A DNA stretch of 46,307 nt. Origin: Desulfobulbaceae bacterium UBA2276 (lineage in GTDB: Bacteria; Desulfobacterota; Desulfobulbia; Desulfobulbales; Desulfocapsaceae). Where the stretch lies: the NCBI GenBank assembly GCA_002347085.1, contig DDWW01000028.1:392-46698 (forward strand), in the 5' to 3' direction. Made by a program: the position numbers and the translations under genes. How positions within the stretch are numbered: the stretch's first letter is position 1; the number at the start of each line of letters is the position of its first letter. This document shows, one piece after another, positions 1 through 8,212 of the stretch. Below the pieces are notes generated by a model. That model was not told the DNA's origin. It made no database searches and worked only from the letters and a program-made list of their open reading frames with translations.

Positions 1-453
1 GGGGAGATGCTTGCGGAGATTGCCTCTTGGGCCAAGAGCGGGGGCGTGATCTATAGTGAGTGCGGCGGGTTCATGTACCTGTGTGAGGAATTGATTGATC
101 TGGCTGGTCAGTCGCATACCATGGCCGGGGTCTTTCCCGCGACGGTACGGATGCAGAGGAGTCTGGCCCGTCTTGGGTATCGCCAGCCCCGCTTGCTGTG
201 CGATTGTTTGTGGGGCAGGGCGGGTGAGGTGCTGCACGGTCATGAGTTTCATTACTCAACCGTTGAGCGAATGAACCCGGACGTGGAGACCCTTTATCAA
301 TTGGCGGACGGGCGGACGGAAGGGTTTAAGGTCGGCAATGCGGTCGGTGGTTATATCCATCTCCATTTTGGCCGGAGCGGCGGGAATGTGGATGCTTTTT
401 ATAATTATGTCAAGCTGGTAAAAGAACAGCGAATGCGCGAGAGGAAGGAGTAA
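1..453 (+). CDS. cbiA: Cobyrinic acid a,c-diamide synthase, C-terminal part (truncated by window start)
   Basis: This is the C-terminal class I glutamine amidotransferase domain of CbiA/CobB, which uses glutamine and ATP to amidate side chains a and c of (hydrogeno)cobyrinic acid in cobalamin synthesis. The frame is open from base 1, so the N-terminal ATP-binding domain lies outside the window. The nucleophile region YSECGGFMYL has its cysteine codon at 61-63. The C-terminal GYIHLHFG motif carries the conserved histidine typical of the family's triglutaminase fold. The ATG at position 7 is internal and should not be taken as the start. The stop codon is followed two bases later by cbiC, so the two genes are co-transcribed and probably translationally coupled. 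The family assignment is secure; cbiA rather than cobB is chosen because the gene content suggests an anaerobe. Confidence 0.9.
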   Translation, partial: GEMLAEIASWAKSGGVIYSECGGFMYLCEELIDLAGQSHTMAGVFPATVRMQRSLARLGYRQPRLLCDCLWGRAGEVLHGHEFHYSTVERMNPDVETLYQLADGRTEGFKVGNAVGGYIHLHFGRSGGNVDAFYNYVKLVKEQRMRERKE

Positions 454-455
454 GC

Positions 456-1094
456 ATGGTCACATTGCAGCAGATAAAGCCCCTGGAGATCGAGGCCGAG
501 AGTTTTCGGATCATTGAACGCGAGTTTGCCGAGGCAACGGGTCGCGCCGTCAGCGATTTTTCCCCGGAAGAGTTTGCCGTTATCCGCCGGGTTATCCATG
601 CCACTGGGGATTTTGGTTTTGCCGCTTCCTTACGTTTTCATGAGCAGGCCATCGCCGCCGGAATTGGCGCAATACGGGCGGGTAAAAGCGTGTTGACTGA
701 TGTCAATATGGCCGCCGCCGGGATCAGTCGATCTCTCTTAGGGGGATTTGGCGGCAAGGTCATCTGCCGGGTGGGAGAGCCGGAGGTGGCAGCCATGGCC
801 AGTAGCCAGGGACTTACCCGTTCGGAGACGGCCTTGGCCCTGGCCGGAGGTGATAATGTGGGGATTGTTGCTATCGGTAATGCCCCCACCGCCTTGCTGG
901 CGGTAATGGAGCTTATCCAGGCCGGCAGGATCAACCCCGATCTGATAGTGGGGGTGCCGGTGGGCTTTGTCAATGCCGCCGAATCCAAGGAGCTCCTGTT
1001 TCAGAAAGACTATCCCTTCATCACCGCCCTTGGTCGCAAGGGCGGCAGTCCGGTCGCGGTCGCTATTGTCAATGCCCTGTTGCGGTTGGCATAA
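456..1094 (+). CDS. cbiC: Precorrin-8X methylmutase (CbiC/CobH)
   Basis: This enzyme moves the methyl group from C-11 to C-12 of the corrin ring, turning (cobalt-)precorrin-8X into (hydrogeno/cob)yrinic acid. Its product is the substrate of the preceding gene. The 212-residue length is normal for the family. The VIRRVIHATGDFGFA segment carries the catalytic histidine (His48). Further family motifs are the TDVNM stretch and the glycine-rich GNAPTALL and GVPVGFVNA segments. The ATG follows the cbiA stop by two bases, with the AAGGAG of the upstream gene end serving as ribosome binding site. It is the last gene on the plus strand here; the next gene converges from the other side after about 30 bases, with no obvious hairpin terminator. 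Confidence 0.95.
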   Translation: MVTLQQIKPLEIEAESFRIIEREFAEATGRAVSDFSPEEFAVIRRVIHATGDFGFAASLRFHEQAIAAGIGAIRAGKSVLTDVNMAAAGISRSLLGGFGGKVICRVGEPEVAAMASSQGLTRSETALALAGGDNVGIVAIGNAPTALLAVMELIQAGRINPDLIVGVPVGFVNAAESKELLFQKDYPFITALGRKGGSPVAVAIVNALLRLA

Positions 1095-1125
1095 AGGACT
1101 GATGCGCAGATATCTTCGGTTGCTG

Positions 1126-1575
1126 TTAATCGATCAAGGTTCTGATTATGTCTTTTTTACCGATAATCCCGACTAAGGTATCGCCGTTCATGACCGGCAG
1201 GGTGTGCACATTCTTTTCGGCCATGATGGTGGCGATTTCATCGAGTTGGGTTGTTTCGGTGACAGTGATCGGGGCGCTGGTCAGGATATCTTTGACCTTG
1301 ATCCCGGCCATCTTCTTCATCTCGTCGCCCATTTTTTCCGGACTCTCAAGATAAAAGACCGAGTCGAGGATGGTGATGACGGTAGGGATGTGGACTTTTT
1401 TGGTCTGAAAAATCAGATCACTTTCGGTTACCACCCCAATCATCTTGCCGTTATTGTTGATTACCGGCACCCCGCTTATCTGGTGGAGAGACAGGATCTG
1501 GGCCAATTCTTTCACGGTTGATTCATCGGTTACAGTAATGACTTCACGGTTCATGATATCACGGGCGGTGAGCAT
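1126..1575 (-). CDS. Tandem CBS-domain protein
   Basis: A 149-residue cytoplasmic protein made of two CBS motifs (about residues 1-60 and 85-149) and nothing else. It begins MLTARDIMNREVITV, a typical CBS start, and the second repeat begins KVKDILTSAPITV. CBS pairs form a Bateman module that binds adenosine nucleotides and usually acts as an energy or ligand sensor. With no catalytic domain, the partner cannot be told from the sequence. An AGGAG ribosome binding site sits nine bases before the ATG. The gene lies 311 bases downstream of the NAD(P)HX repair gene on the same strand, with a REP-like palindrome between them, so co-transcription is uncertain. Confidence 0.9.
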   Translation of the reverse strand: MLTARDIMNREVITVTDESTVKELAQILSLHQISGVPVINNNGKMIGVVTESDLIFQTKKVHIPTVITILDSVFYLESPEKMGDEMKKMAGIKVKDILTSAPITVTETTQLDEIATIMAEKNVHTLPVMNGDTLVGIIGKKDIIRTLID

Positions 1576-1714
1576 GGGGTGTTTCTCCTTGTTGATTTGA
1601 AGGTAAGTGTTCAGGTGGATTGGTTGCAGGTAGAAGGTTTATATGAAAGTCGCAGTAACTTGCTGATATTTCAGACTGCTGACAAAGCAGGCGACTTGGT
1701 GACCCATGCCTTCC

Positions 1715-1793
1715 GCTCGCCGGCAGGGGCTGGCTCCTACCGGAAAATAATGAATATTGGTGATGTTGTAGGAGCCCGCCCCTGCTGGCGAGC
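1715..1793. repeat. REP-like inverted repeat doublet (BIME-like) in a 311-base gap
   Basis: Two 26-base arms (1715-1740 and 1768-1793) are inverted copies of each other with 24 of 26 positions matching, separated by 27 AT-rich bases. Each arm contains GTAGGAGCC plus a GCAGGGGC/GGCGAGC core that resembles REP sequences of gammaproteobacteria. The rest of the gap 1576-1886 shows only a small GTGCGC/GCGCAC palindrome at 1861-1875 and no convincing gene. The doublet could stabilise mRNA or mark a RAYT-mobilised element; no RAYT transposase gene is in the window. Confidence 0.7.
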
Positions 1794-1886
1794 CGGCGTA
1801 GCTTTCATGTTTCGTTGTTCCCGTTTAGGGGAATGGATATTAGAAGGTCAATATCGCAGGGTGCGCTATGCGCACTATTTCAGCCA

Positions 1887-3509
1887 TCAGTCGTCTCCTT
1901 CATCCTCATAAAAGCAGGACAGATGCTTCATGGTCTGGGGCAAGATATCGGCCAGTTCGGTAGCACTGTAACCGATACCAATGGTGTTGAGCAAAGTATC
2001 TCCGGCCCGCCCATGCACAAACACCGCGGCGCAGGCGGCATCCAGCGGGTCAAGTCCCTGACAGATCAAGGCCCCGATGATCCCGCTGAGCACATCTCCC
2101 ATCCCGCCGGTTGCCATGCCGGGGTTGCCACTGGTGTTGATCCAGACCTTGCCGCTCGCTGATGCGATAACAGTGCCTGCACCCTTGAGGATGACGGTGC
2201 AAAGTCCTGTTGATTGATCAAAGAGCCGGCAGGCAGCGCGAGCGGCCTCAATCCGGTCTTCCTGGATTGTGGTTGTGGGGAGCTCAAGGATAGAGGCCAT
2301 CTCGCCGGGATGAGGGGTGAAGATCCGAGGGCCAGGCGGGGCCTGGAGCTGATTTTTATGGTGGGCCAGGATCGTGAGCGCATCGGCATCAATCACCATC
2401 GGCATGGTTGTTGTCCGGTAGAGGTGAAGAACAAGCTGGGCCGTTGCTTCCGCTGTTCCTATACCCGGTCCGATGACCAGGGCCCTTTTCCCTTGCAGGC
2501 GAGCTTCGATAATGGCGAGATCAGCCATATCGAGCACTGATTGTGAAGCGGGCAGCGGGATGGTCATGGCCTCCACCAGCTGGGTCTCAAAGATGGGGTT
2601 GAGATCGTGCGGGCAACACAAACTGACTAAACCGCAGCCACTGCGCAAGGCCCCTCTGGCACAGAGAATGGCCGCTCCGGTCTTGCCGAGGGAGCCGGCC
2701 AGAAGCAAGAGGTGTCCGTGACTGCCCTTGTGAGAGGTCGGTGTTCGTTTGATTTGCGAAAGCAGGCGCGCTCCCATCGGGCCGGTGAGGGCTTCCTGGG
2801 CAATGGCCAGGGTAGTCAAGGCCGCCTTGGGGATGCCGATATCAAGAGGATGTAGACGGCCGCAGAACTCCGGGCCCTGGTGGAGAAGGTGCCCCGGTTG
2901 GGGGCAGCCGTAGGTGGCGGTGTGATCGGCAGGGAGACAGATGCCGCAGACAGTGCCCGTATCCGCGTGCAGGCCGGAGGGGATATCAACTGCGATTCGG
3001 GGGATATCTCTACTCCAGGTCGCTTTCTTGAGGAGCTGGATCAACTCGAATATGTGGCCCGTGATCTCTCGGGTCAGTCCGGTGCCAAACAGGGCGTCGA
3101 TGAGGGCGTAGCAGGGTTTTCCTGTCGCGATCATTTGTTGATACAGGCCGGGAAGGGTCTGGACAGCGGCTGTTGAGTCGAGCACATGCAGGGGCAGGCC
3201 CAGTTTTTGCACAATATGCAGATTCGTGGCCGCATCCCCTTGCAGTTTCTCCGGGGCCACCAGAAAGATAAAGACCGGCTCGCAGCCGCGCTGGTGGAGG
3301 TGCCGCCCAATGACCAGGCCGTCACCGCCATTATTGCCCGGACCAATCAGGATCAGGGCAAAACTGTTCTTTGCCTCCCCCAACTCCTTGTCCATCATCA
3401 AAACGGTGTTTACTCCCGCATTTTCCATGAGAACCAGACCGGAAACGCCATACTCTTCTATGGCGCAGCGGTCAAGCTCCCGCATTTCACTGGCGAAGGG
3501 AAGTTTCAT
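1887..3509 (-). CDS. nnr: Bifunctional NAD(P)H-hydrate epimerase / ADP-dependent dehydratase
   Basis: This enzyme repairs hydrated NADH and NADPH. The N-terminal YjeF_N domain (about 1-225) epimerises NAD(P)HX and the C-terminal YjeF_C domain (about 245-530) dehydrates it using ADP or ATP. Residues 56-64 read GPGNNGGDG, the nucleotide-binding loop of the epimerase, and VDIPSGLHADTG at 174-185 is also typical. The kinase-like half shows VIGPGIG, VIDADALT, FTPHPGEMA and the GGMGDVLSG catalytic loop near residue 475. At 540 residues it has the usual length for the fused form. It lies 49 bases after the first roadblock gene on the same strand. No clear Shine-Dalgarno sequence precedes the ATG, so reinitiation from the upstream gene is possible. 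Confidence 0.95.
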   Translation of the reverse strand: MKLPFASEMRELDRCAIEEYGVSGLVLMENAGVNTVLMMDKELGEAKNSFALILIGPGNNGGDGLVIGRHLHQRGCEPVFIFLVAPEKLQGDAATNLHIVQKLGLPLHVLDSTAAVQTLPGLYQQMIATGKPCYALIDALFGTGLTREITGHIFELIQLLKKATWSRDIPRIAVDIPSGLHADTGTVCGICLPADHTATYGCPQPGHLLHQGPEFCGRLHPLDIGIPKAALTTLAIAQEALTGPMGARLLSQIKRTPTSHKGSHGHLLLLAGSLGKTGAAILCARGALRSGCGLVSLCCPHDLNPIFETQLVEAMTIPLPASQSVLDMADLAIIEARLQGKRALVIGPGIGTAEATAQLVLHLYRTTTMPMVIDADALTILAHHKNQLQAPPGPRIFTPHPGEMASILELPTTTIQEDRIEAARAACRLFDQSTGLCTVILKGAGTVIASASGKVWINTSGNPGMATGGMGDVLSGIIGALICQGLDPLDAACAAVFVHGRAGDTLLNTIGIGYSATELADILPQTMKHLSCFYEDEGDD

Positions 3510-3558
3510 CAGGAATTTTTAGAGGGAGGGGGTATCGAGAGATTGGAAACCTCTTTTC

Positions 3559-3891
3559 TCATGAGAGGTTTTTGAGAAAATAGATAATATTGTCGATAAC
3601 TTCCTGGCGTTCGCTCTCGGCATGTTTGACGATGCCAAGATAAAGCCGTCCCAGAGAGAAGACCAGAAGGTCATTACCGGATTCTCGTTCGAGACAGAGA
3701 TGAATATAGCGATTTCCTCCCATATCGGCGGCCAGGGTATCGCATTGAGATCCGCTGGTGGCGATAAGCTGGCCCAGGCTTGCGTCATTCTCCATGTTTT
3801 GGGCTATGATCCGGCCGTCACCTCGTACCAGGATATAGTCGGCAACCCCATTGATCTGTGCTAATCGGGCAAATTCTTGGGCAGAGGCCAT
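3559..3891 (-). CDS. Roadblock/LC7-type protein (MglB-like fold)
   Basis: A 110-residue protein whose whole length fits a roadblock/LC7 domain: a leading helix, then INGVADYILVRGDGRIIAQN, a central helix (LGQLIATSGSQ), strands ending DLLVFSLGRLYLGIV, and a closing helix. Proteins of this fold dimerise and often regulate small Ras-like GTPases (MglB with MglA), but others work with kinases or cytoskeletal components. No GTPase gene is nearby. The ATG has an AGGAG ribosome binding site that overlaps the stop region of the upstream gene (four-base gap), so the two genes are tightly coupled. Family assignment is from fold-like sequence pattern and is moderately sure; the function is unknown. Confidence 0.65.
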   Translation of the reverse strand: MASAQEFARLAQINGVADYILVRGDGRIIAQNMENDASLGQLIATSGSQCDTLAADMGGNRYIHLCLERESGNDLLVFSLGRLYLGIVKHAESERQEVIDNIIYFLKNLS

Positions 3892-3895
3892 GGTG

Positions 3896-4588
3896 TTACT
3901 CCTGGGGGATGAGGTCTTTGATAGCGTTAAGGAAGGTCTTTTTGTCCTCTGTGTCGTCTATTTCATTGGCGACAAGAGGAACCAGGTGCTTCAGGGTGTC
4001 CAGGGACGGGGTGTATTCTTGACCCCAGGTGGTCAGGACATCTTGAAAAACAGGCGTTGCGGCCGGGCCGATAAAATTGGCAAGTTCTTCCTGCAGCCCA
4101 TTTAAGGGCTTGGCTAAAGGCGCACCAGGAGCCATCAGGGCCTGGGGGTCGACTGTTTTTTTTGCTTCTTCAACAAGCGTAACGATTGATGGTGCTTCGG
4201 CAGCCATGGCCTCCACCGGTGGTTCATCCTCAGTCTCAGGGGTGTCGCTCTCTTGCAGGCTGTTGTTTAAGGCCATCTGCAGGGCCATCTTGATCATGCC
4301 GCCGGAGAGTTCCGGGGCATGTATCAGAAAAAGCCAACCCTGTTCAGGCAGCAGACGGCCGGAGAGGATCATGGCGTCAAAAGTCACCTCGATCTTGGTG
4401 AGATCGCATGAATCAGAGGCTATTGCCGCAATACTCGTCAGTTTTTCCCCTATTGCCAAGGAATTGAAATGACTCGTCGAATCATCAAATTGTTTGGCAA
4501 GTATTCCTGTCTGCGGGGCAAAGAGAAACGCCCCTTTGACCTCGGGCAGGCTGGCGACAAGATCGGAAAGAAAGGTTTTATGATTCAT
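3896..4588 (-). CDS. Roadblock-like protein with linker and C-terminal helical domain
   Basis: A 230-residue protein in three parts. Residues 1-115 again have a roadblock-like pattern (LPEVKGAFLFAPQTGILAKQ, then KIEVTFDAMILSGRLL and GWLFLIHAPELSGGMIK). Residues 116-165 form an acidic, alanine/proline-rich linker. Residues 166-230 form a helical domain starting LQEELANFIGPAATPVF, similar to the IGPxA-type domain found at the C-terminus of some bacterial signalling kinases and roadblock-linked proteins. It is directly upstream of, and coupled to, the second roadblock gene, so the two may form a heterodimer. No Shine-Dalgarno is evident before the ATG. The assignment rests on pattern similarity; no specific function is claimed. 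Confidence 0.55.
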   Translation of the reverse strand: MNHKTFLSDLVASLPEVKGAFLFAPQTGILAKQFDDSTSHFNSLAIGEKLTSIAAIASDSCDLTKIEVTFDAMILSGRLLPEQGWLFLIHAPELSGGMIKMALQMALNNSLQESDTPETEDEPPVEAMAAEAPSIVTLVEEAKKTVDPQALMAPGAPLAKPLNGLQEELANFIGPAATPVFQDVLTTWGQEYTPSLDTLKHLVPLVANEIDDTEDKKTFLNAIKDLIPQE

Positions 4589-4729
4589 GATGGGAGTGGT
4601 TTTGAGGGTGTCGAACTCGTGTATGGTGTTACCTGTCAGTGAACAGCTTCAGAACTGCAAATTTTTTATCAGCTTATATGGACTGAATCACGGTGTCAAG
4701 GCAGAACCTGAAAAACATATACCAGACGA

Positions 4730-6241
4730 TTAAGGATGCTTCGTGTTCGATGCCGATACGACTTGTTTCTCCAGAATGGCCTTGCAGGCAGCGCAAGGGG
4801 TAAATCCGGCCTGTTGGGCTATCTCCATGTTCTTGAATTCGATGGTGCAATTGAGACAGGTGTAGGAATCGCAGCCTTGGACATGGCAGGCCATGGTTTT
4901 GGCGTTGCCATGCACAGTCCCGGCGCTCAGGTGGCCAGGGCCCAGAAGTTCTTCGGTCGTTTGCTCATAGAGTCGTTTGTCTGGTGCTGTTTTTTCAAGG
5001 ATCTTTTTTACGGGCAGAGGAAGAAAGGTCCGTAATCTGGTCATGATTATGGGGAGCAGTCTCTCAATGAGAGCGGCACAACCATTTCTGAGCGTTTCAG
5101 GGACGAGTGGTCTTTCGTTGGCCGTCTGGCGCAAGAACAGCAAGGTGAAGACCAGGAAAATAAGATTAGGGGGCCACATCGCCATCCAAACGGGGATGGC
5201 ACTCTCTGCCGCCATATTCTTGCCGACAGTGAACAGCACATAATAGAAGATAAAGCACCCCAGTCCCAGGGGGATGCCAATGGCGCTTCGACCTGTTCGG
5301 GCCTGGAGTCCAAGCGGGAGACCGAGGAGGGTGAGGATAAAACAGCCCACCGGCAGGACTAATCGTTTGTGATAGTGAATCAAAGCCTCGCGACCCTTCA
5401 CGGAATCCCTGCCGAATTTGGTGGCGGCTCTTTGCAATTGGGCCATGGTCAAGTTGCTGACGGAACGCTGGGTGAGGTCCTCGCCGTCAATAACATTGGG
5501 AATGCGCAGGGGGATGTTGATCTGGTAACGGTCGAAGGTGACGGTCTGGGTATAGGTGCCATCCGGGCGGTTAAGGCTCCCATTTTCAAGAATGATCGTG
5601 ACCTGCATTTTTTGGGTGTCACCCACCATGGATCCGGATTCTGCCATGGTAATCGAAGGGATCGACTGGCCGCGCATGTCGGAAACCCAGACATCCTGCC
5701 AGCCTCCGGTAGCCTTGTCAACAGACTGGACATACACCACCACGTCGCCTAAGGCCTCGGTGAAGGCATTCTCCTTGATCCCTTTGTCAATTTTTTCCTT
5801 GGCCAATTGAAACATGAGCTGCTTCATGGCGATCTCGCCTACAGGGATGAGCTTGATTGAAAAATAACCGGTGATAAGGGCGATTGCCAGGGAGACTAAG
5901 AGTACAGGGGGCAGGAGGGTATAAATACTGATGCCGTTGGCTTTGAAGGCAAGGATCTCGGTGTCGCTTGCGAGCCTGCTGAAGGCGATGATCATCCCCA
6001 TCATGGCAGCCATGGGGATGGAGTAGAGAAACATATTGGGGAAGAGGTAGGAAAAAAGACGAATAAAATCTGCCAAGCCGATGTTAAGTTCAAGGACTAT
6101 ATTAAGAAATGGAATCAGTTTGACCAGAAAGAAAACTGAGTTCATTATCAGAAAACTTGCAAAAAATGGGGCCAGAATCTCGGCAGCTAAGTAGCTGTAA
6201 AGGAGCAAGGGTAAAGGATGAGGGCGGGGAAAACGGGTCAT
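4730..6241 (-). CDS. LptF/LptG-family permease with C-terminal cysteine-rich domain
   Basis: This is an inner-membrane subunit of the lipopolysaccharide export ABC transporter (YjgP/YjgQ family). Hydrophobic helices lie at about 18-45, 62-90 and 105-130, followed by a periplasmic beta region (about 140-270) and a last helical block at about 290-375. That is the standard layout, but LptF/G proteins are normally 350-400 residues and this one has 503. The extra tail ends in a compact domain with six cysteines (452, 457, 462, 465, 483, 486) in the pattern C-x4-C-x4-C-x2-C-x17-C-x2-C, next to NCTIEF and AGFTPCAAC. That recalls small Ada-like zinc-binding modules attached to nucleases. No second LptF/G gene lies beside it, so F or G cannot be assigned. 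It is divergent from the flavoprotein gene across a 290-base AT-rich gap. Confidence 0.85.
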   Translation of the reverse strand: MTRFPRPHPLPLLLYSYLAAEILAPFFASFLIMNSVFFLVKLIPFLNIVLELNIGLADFIRLFSYLFPNMFLYSIPMAAMMGMIIAFSRLASDTEILAFKANGISIYTLLPPVLLVSLAIALITGYFSIKLIPVGEIAMKQLMFQLAKEKIDKGIKENAFTEALGDVVVYVQSVDKATGGWQDVWVSDMRGQSIPSITMAESGSMVGDTQKMQVTIILENGSLNRPDGTYTQTVTFDRYQINIPLRIPNVIDGEDLTQRSVSNLTMAQLQRAATKFGRDSVKGREALIHYHKRLVLPVGCFILTLLGLPLGLQARTGRSAIGIPLGLGCFIFYYVLFTVGKNMAAESAIPVWMAMWPPNLIFLVFTLLFLRQTANERPLVPETLRNGCAALIERLLPIIMTRLRTFLPLPVKKILEKTAPDKRLYEQTTEELLGPGHLSAGTVHGNAKTMACHVQGCDSYTCLNCTIEFKNMEIAQQAGFTPCAACKAILEKQVVSASNTKHP

Positions 6242-6531
6242 TGGTTGAGAAATAAAGGTTTAAGTTTTTAGATTATAAATTTAAGTTATTGGAAACCAAG
6301 TAACTGTCTGGCAGGTGATTCGTCTAAGTTGCTGAGAGGGCTAAGCTATTCTTAGGGACGCATCTTAACATGTAAAATTGAAAACTTGAAACTTAAAAGT
6401 ATCGTCGGAAGGTGGATTGATTCTGGAATACCGCATTACGCTCGTTACCGATTTTCAGAGTTGCTTTTCATGTTTTTCTAAAAGCTTTAAAAGGTCTAAA
6501 AGTTGTCCAAACGAGAAAGAGGAGTGCTCCT

Positions 6532-8109
6532 GTGGATTTAATCATCAGCAATCTACGAATTCCCATCGAAAAAGACGGGATGGATGAATATGCAACTGTT
6601 GCTTCGCGGATTCTGCGGAGAGCTGTTGGGGATATTGCCATTGTGAAAATTCTGAGCAAATCCCTGGATGTGCGCAATCAAGAACAGATTCTTTATCATG
6701 TCTCCCTTGTCGTCCGTGTTGATGAACTCTATGAAAATAAACAAAAATTTCCCGTTTACACCGAGCCCGTCAAGACAGAGAGAAAGACAGCGAGGAGCAA
6801 GGAGCGGCCAATAATCGTGGGCTTCGGGCCAGCCGGCATGTTTGCAGCCCTTGAACTTCTTGAGCATGGGCTGAAACCTCTCATCTTTGAACGAGGGAAA
6901 AAGATAGAAGAACGTTCCCTGGATGTGCAGCGATTTATCAAGGAGCGGGAGCTCAGCCCGGAATCAAACATCCAGTTTGGTGAAGGTGGGGCTGGTTCCT
7001 ACTCGGACGGCAAGCTCTTTTCCCGGCGGGATAATAATACGAGTTCTGTCAATCGGGTGTTGCAGACCTTTATTAAATTTGGCGCCCCTGAAGAAATAGG
7101 ATACATCAGCAAGCCCCATTTAGGGACGGATGTGATTTGTGGTATTGTGCGAAATATGCGAAACTCTATTCTGGAAAGGGGTGGGGAGATATTTTACAGC
7201 GCAAAAATGACTGACATCCTGATCAAAGAGGGGAAGGCCTCAGGTATTATCATCAATGGTGAGGAGGAATATTTGTCTTCCCATATCTATATAGCCTTGG
7301 GACATTCTGCGCGCGATACCATGGCGATGATGTTTGAAAAGGGCATTGCCATGGAGCAGCGGCCGATTTCTGTGGGCGTGAGAATTGAGCATCCGGTCGA
7401 AACCATCAATTCGATGCGCTATGGTGATAAATATAAGGATTTTCCAGGGTTAGGCGCTGCTACCTATTCTTTGAATTATACCAATCGGACAATTCGGCGG
7501 GGAGTTTATACCTTCTGCATGTGTCCGGGAGGCGAGGTCGTCAACGCCTCGTCCGAGCCGGGCTTACTGGTTCTCAACGGGATGAGCTACTCCCGCCGCT
7601 CATCACCATTTTCAAATGGCGCTCTGGTGGTAAGCTGTCATGGGGAAGATTTTAAATCGACCAGTCCTCTGGCCGGTATTGAGTTTCAAAAGGATATTGA
7701 ACGCAGGGCCTTTCACGCCGGCGGGGGCAGGTGGGAAGTCCCTGCCCAGAATCTGCTGCATTTTCTGGGCGAGAGCACCTTTACCGGCTTACCTGAAACC
7801 TCGTATAAGATGGGGGCCGTTGCTGCTGACATGCGGGAGGTCTTGCCGGAATTTGTGGTTTCGGAGCTCCTGACCGCCTTTCAGCGGTGGAAGGCCGAGG
7901 TGCCCTTATTTTTCTCCCCTCAGGCGATATTGTTAGCTGCGGAAACACGGACTTCAGCTCCAGTGCGGATTTTACGCAATGAAAGGTTTGAATCGGTAAA
8001 TATTAAAAACTTGTATCCCCTCGGAGAAGGTTCAGGCTATACCGGCGGTATAACGAGTTCTGCCGCTGATGCGATCAAGGCAGTTGAAATGCATCTGTTA
8101 CAAAGGTAG
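6532..8109 (+). CDS. FAD-dependent dehydrogenase, COG2509 family
   Basis: A 525-residue flavoprotein of the COG2509 group (uncharacterised FAD-dependent dehydrogenases). A short alpha/beta domain (1-90) precedes the Rossmann motif PIIVGFGPAGMFAA, with GFGPAG at 97-102. Also typical are the FGEGGAGSYSDGKLFSR stretch, a central substrate-domain region with FCMCPGGEVV, and the C-terminal GEGSGYTGGITSSA motif that closes over FAD. The length matches the family. Translation starts at GTG: the AAGAGGAG ribosome binding site at 6516-6523 sits at good distance and no upstream ATG fits. The physiological substrate is not known for most members. It stands alone on the plus strand, convergent with the Cache sensor gene 103 bases away. 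Confidence 0.85.
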   Translation: MDLIISNLRIPIEKDGMDEYATVASRILRRAVGDIAIVKILSKSLDVRNQEQILYHVSLVVRVDELYENKQKFPVYTEPVKTERKTARSKERPIIVGFGPAGMFAALELLEHGLKPLIFERGKKIEERSLDVQRFIKERELSPESNIQFGEGGAGSYSDGKLFSRRDNNTSSVNRVLQTFIKFGAPEEIGYISKPHLGTDVICGIVRNMRNSILERGGEIFYSAKMTDILIKEGKASGIIINGEEEYLSSHIYIALGHSARDTMAMMFEKGIAMEQRPISVGVRIEHPVETINSMRYGDKYKDFPGLGAATYSLNYTNRTIRRGVYTFCMCPGGEVVNASSEPGLLVLNGMSYSRRSSPFSNGALVVSCHGEDFKSTSPLAGIEFQKDIERRAFHAGGGRWEVPAQNLLHFLGESTFTGLPETSYKMGAVAADMREVLPEFVVSELLTAFQRWKAEVPLFFSPQAILLAAETRTSAPVRILRNERFESVNIKNLYPLGEGSGYTGGITSSAADAIKAVEMHLLQR

Positions 8110-8212
8110 CCTGGACAGCATCGCCGGTTATCCTTGGATAGTTACTTGCTTGAGATAAAGTTTGAGCAAACGGGTGTTCATTTTTTACTGTTGACAGGCT
8201 ACATAGCAACCT

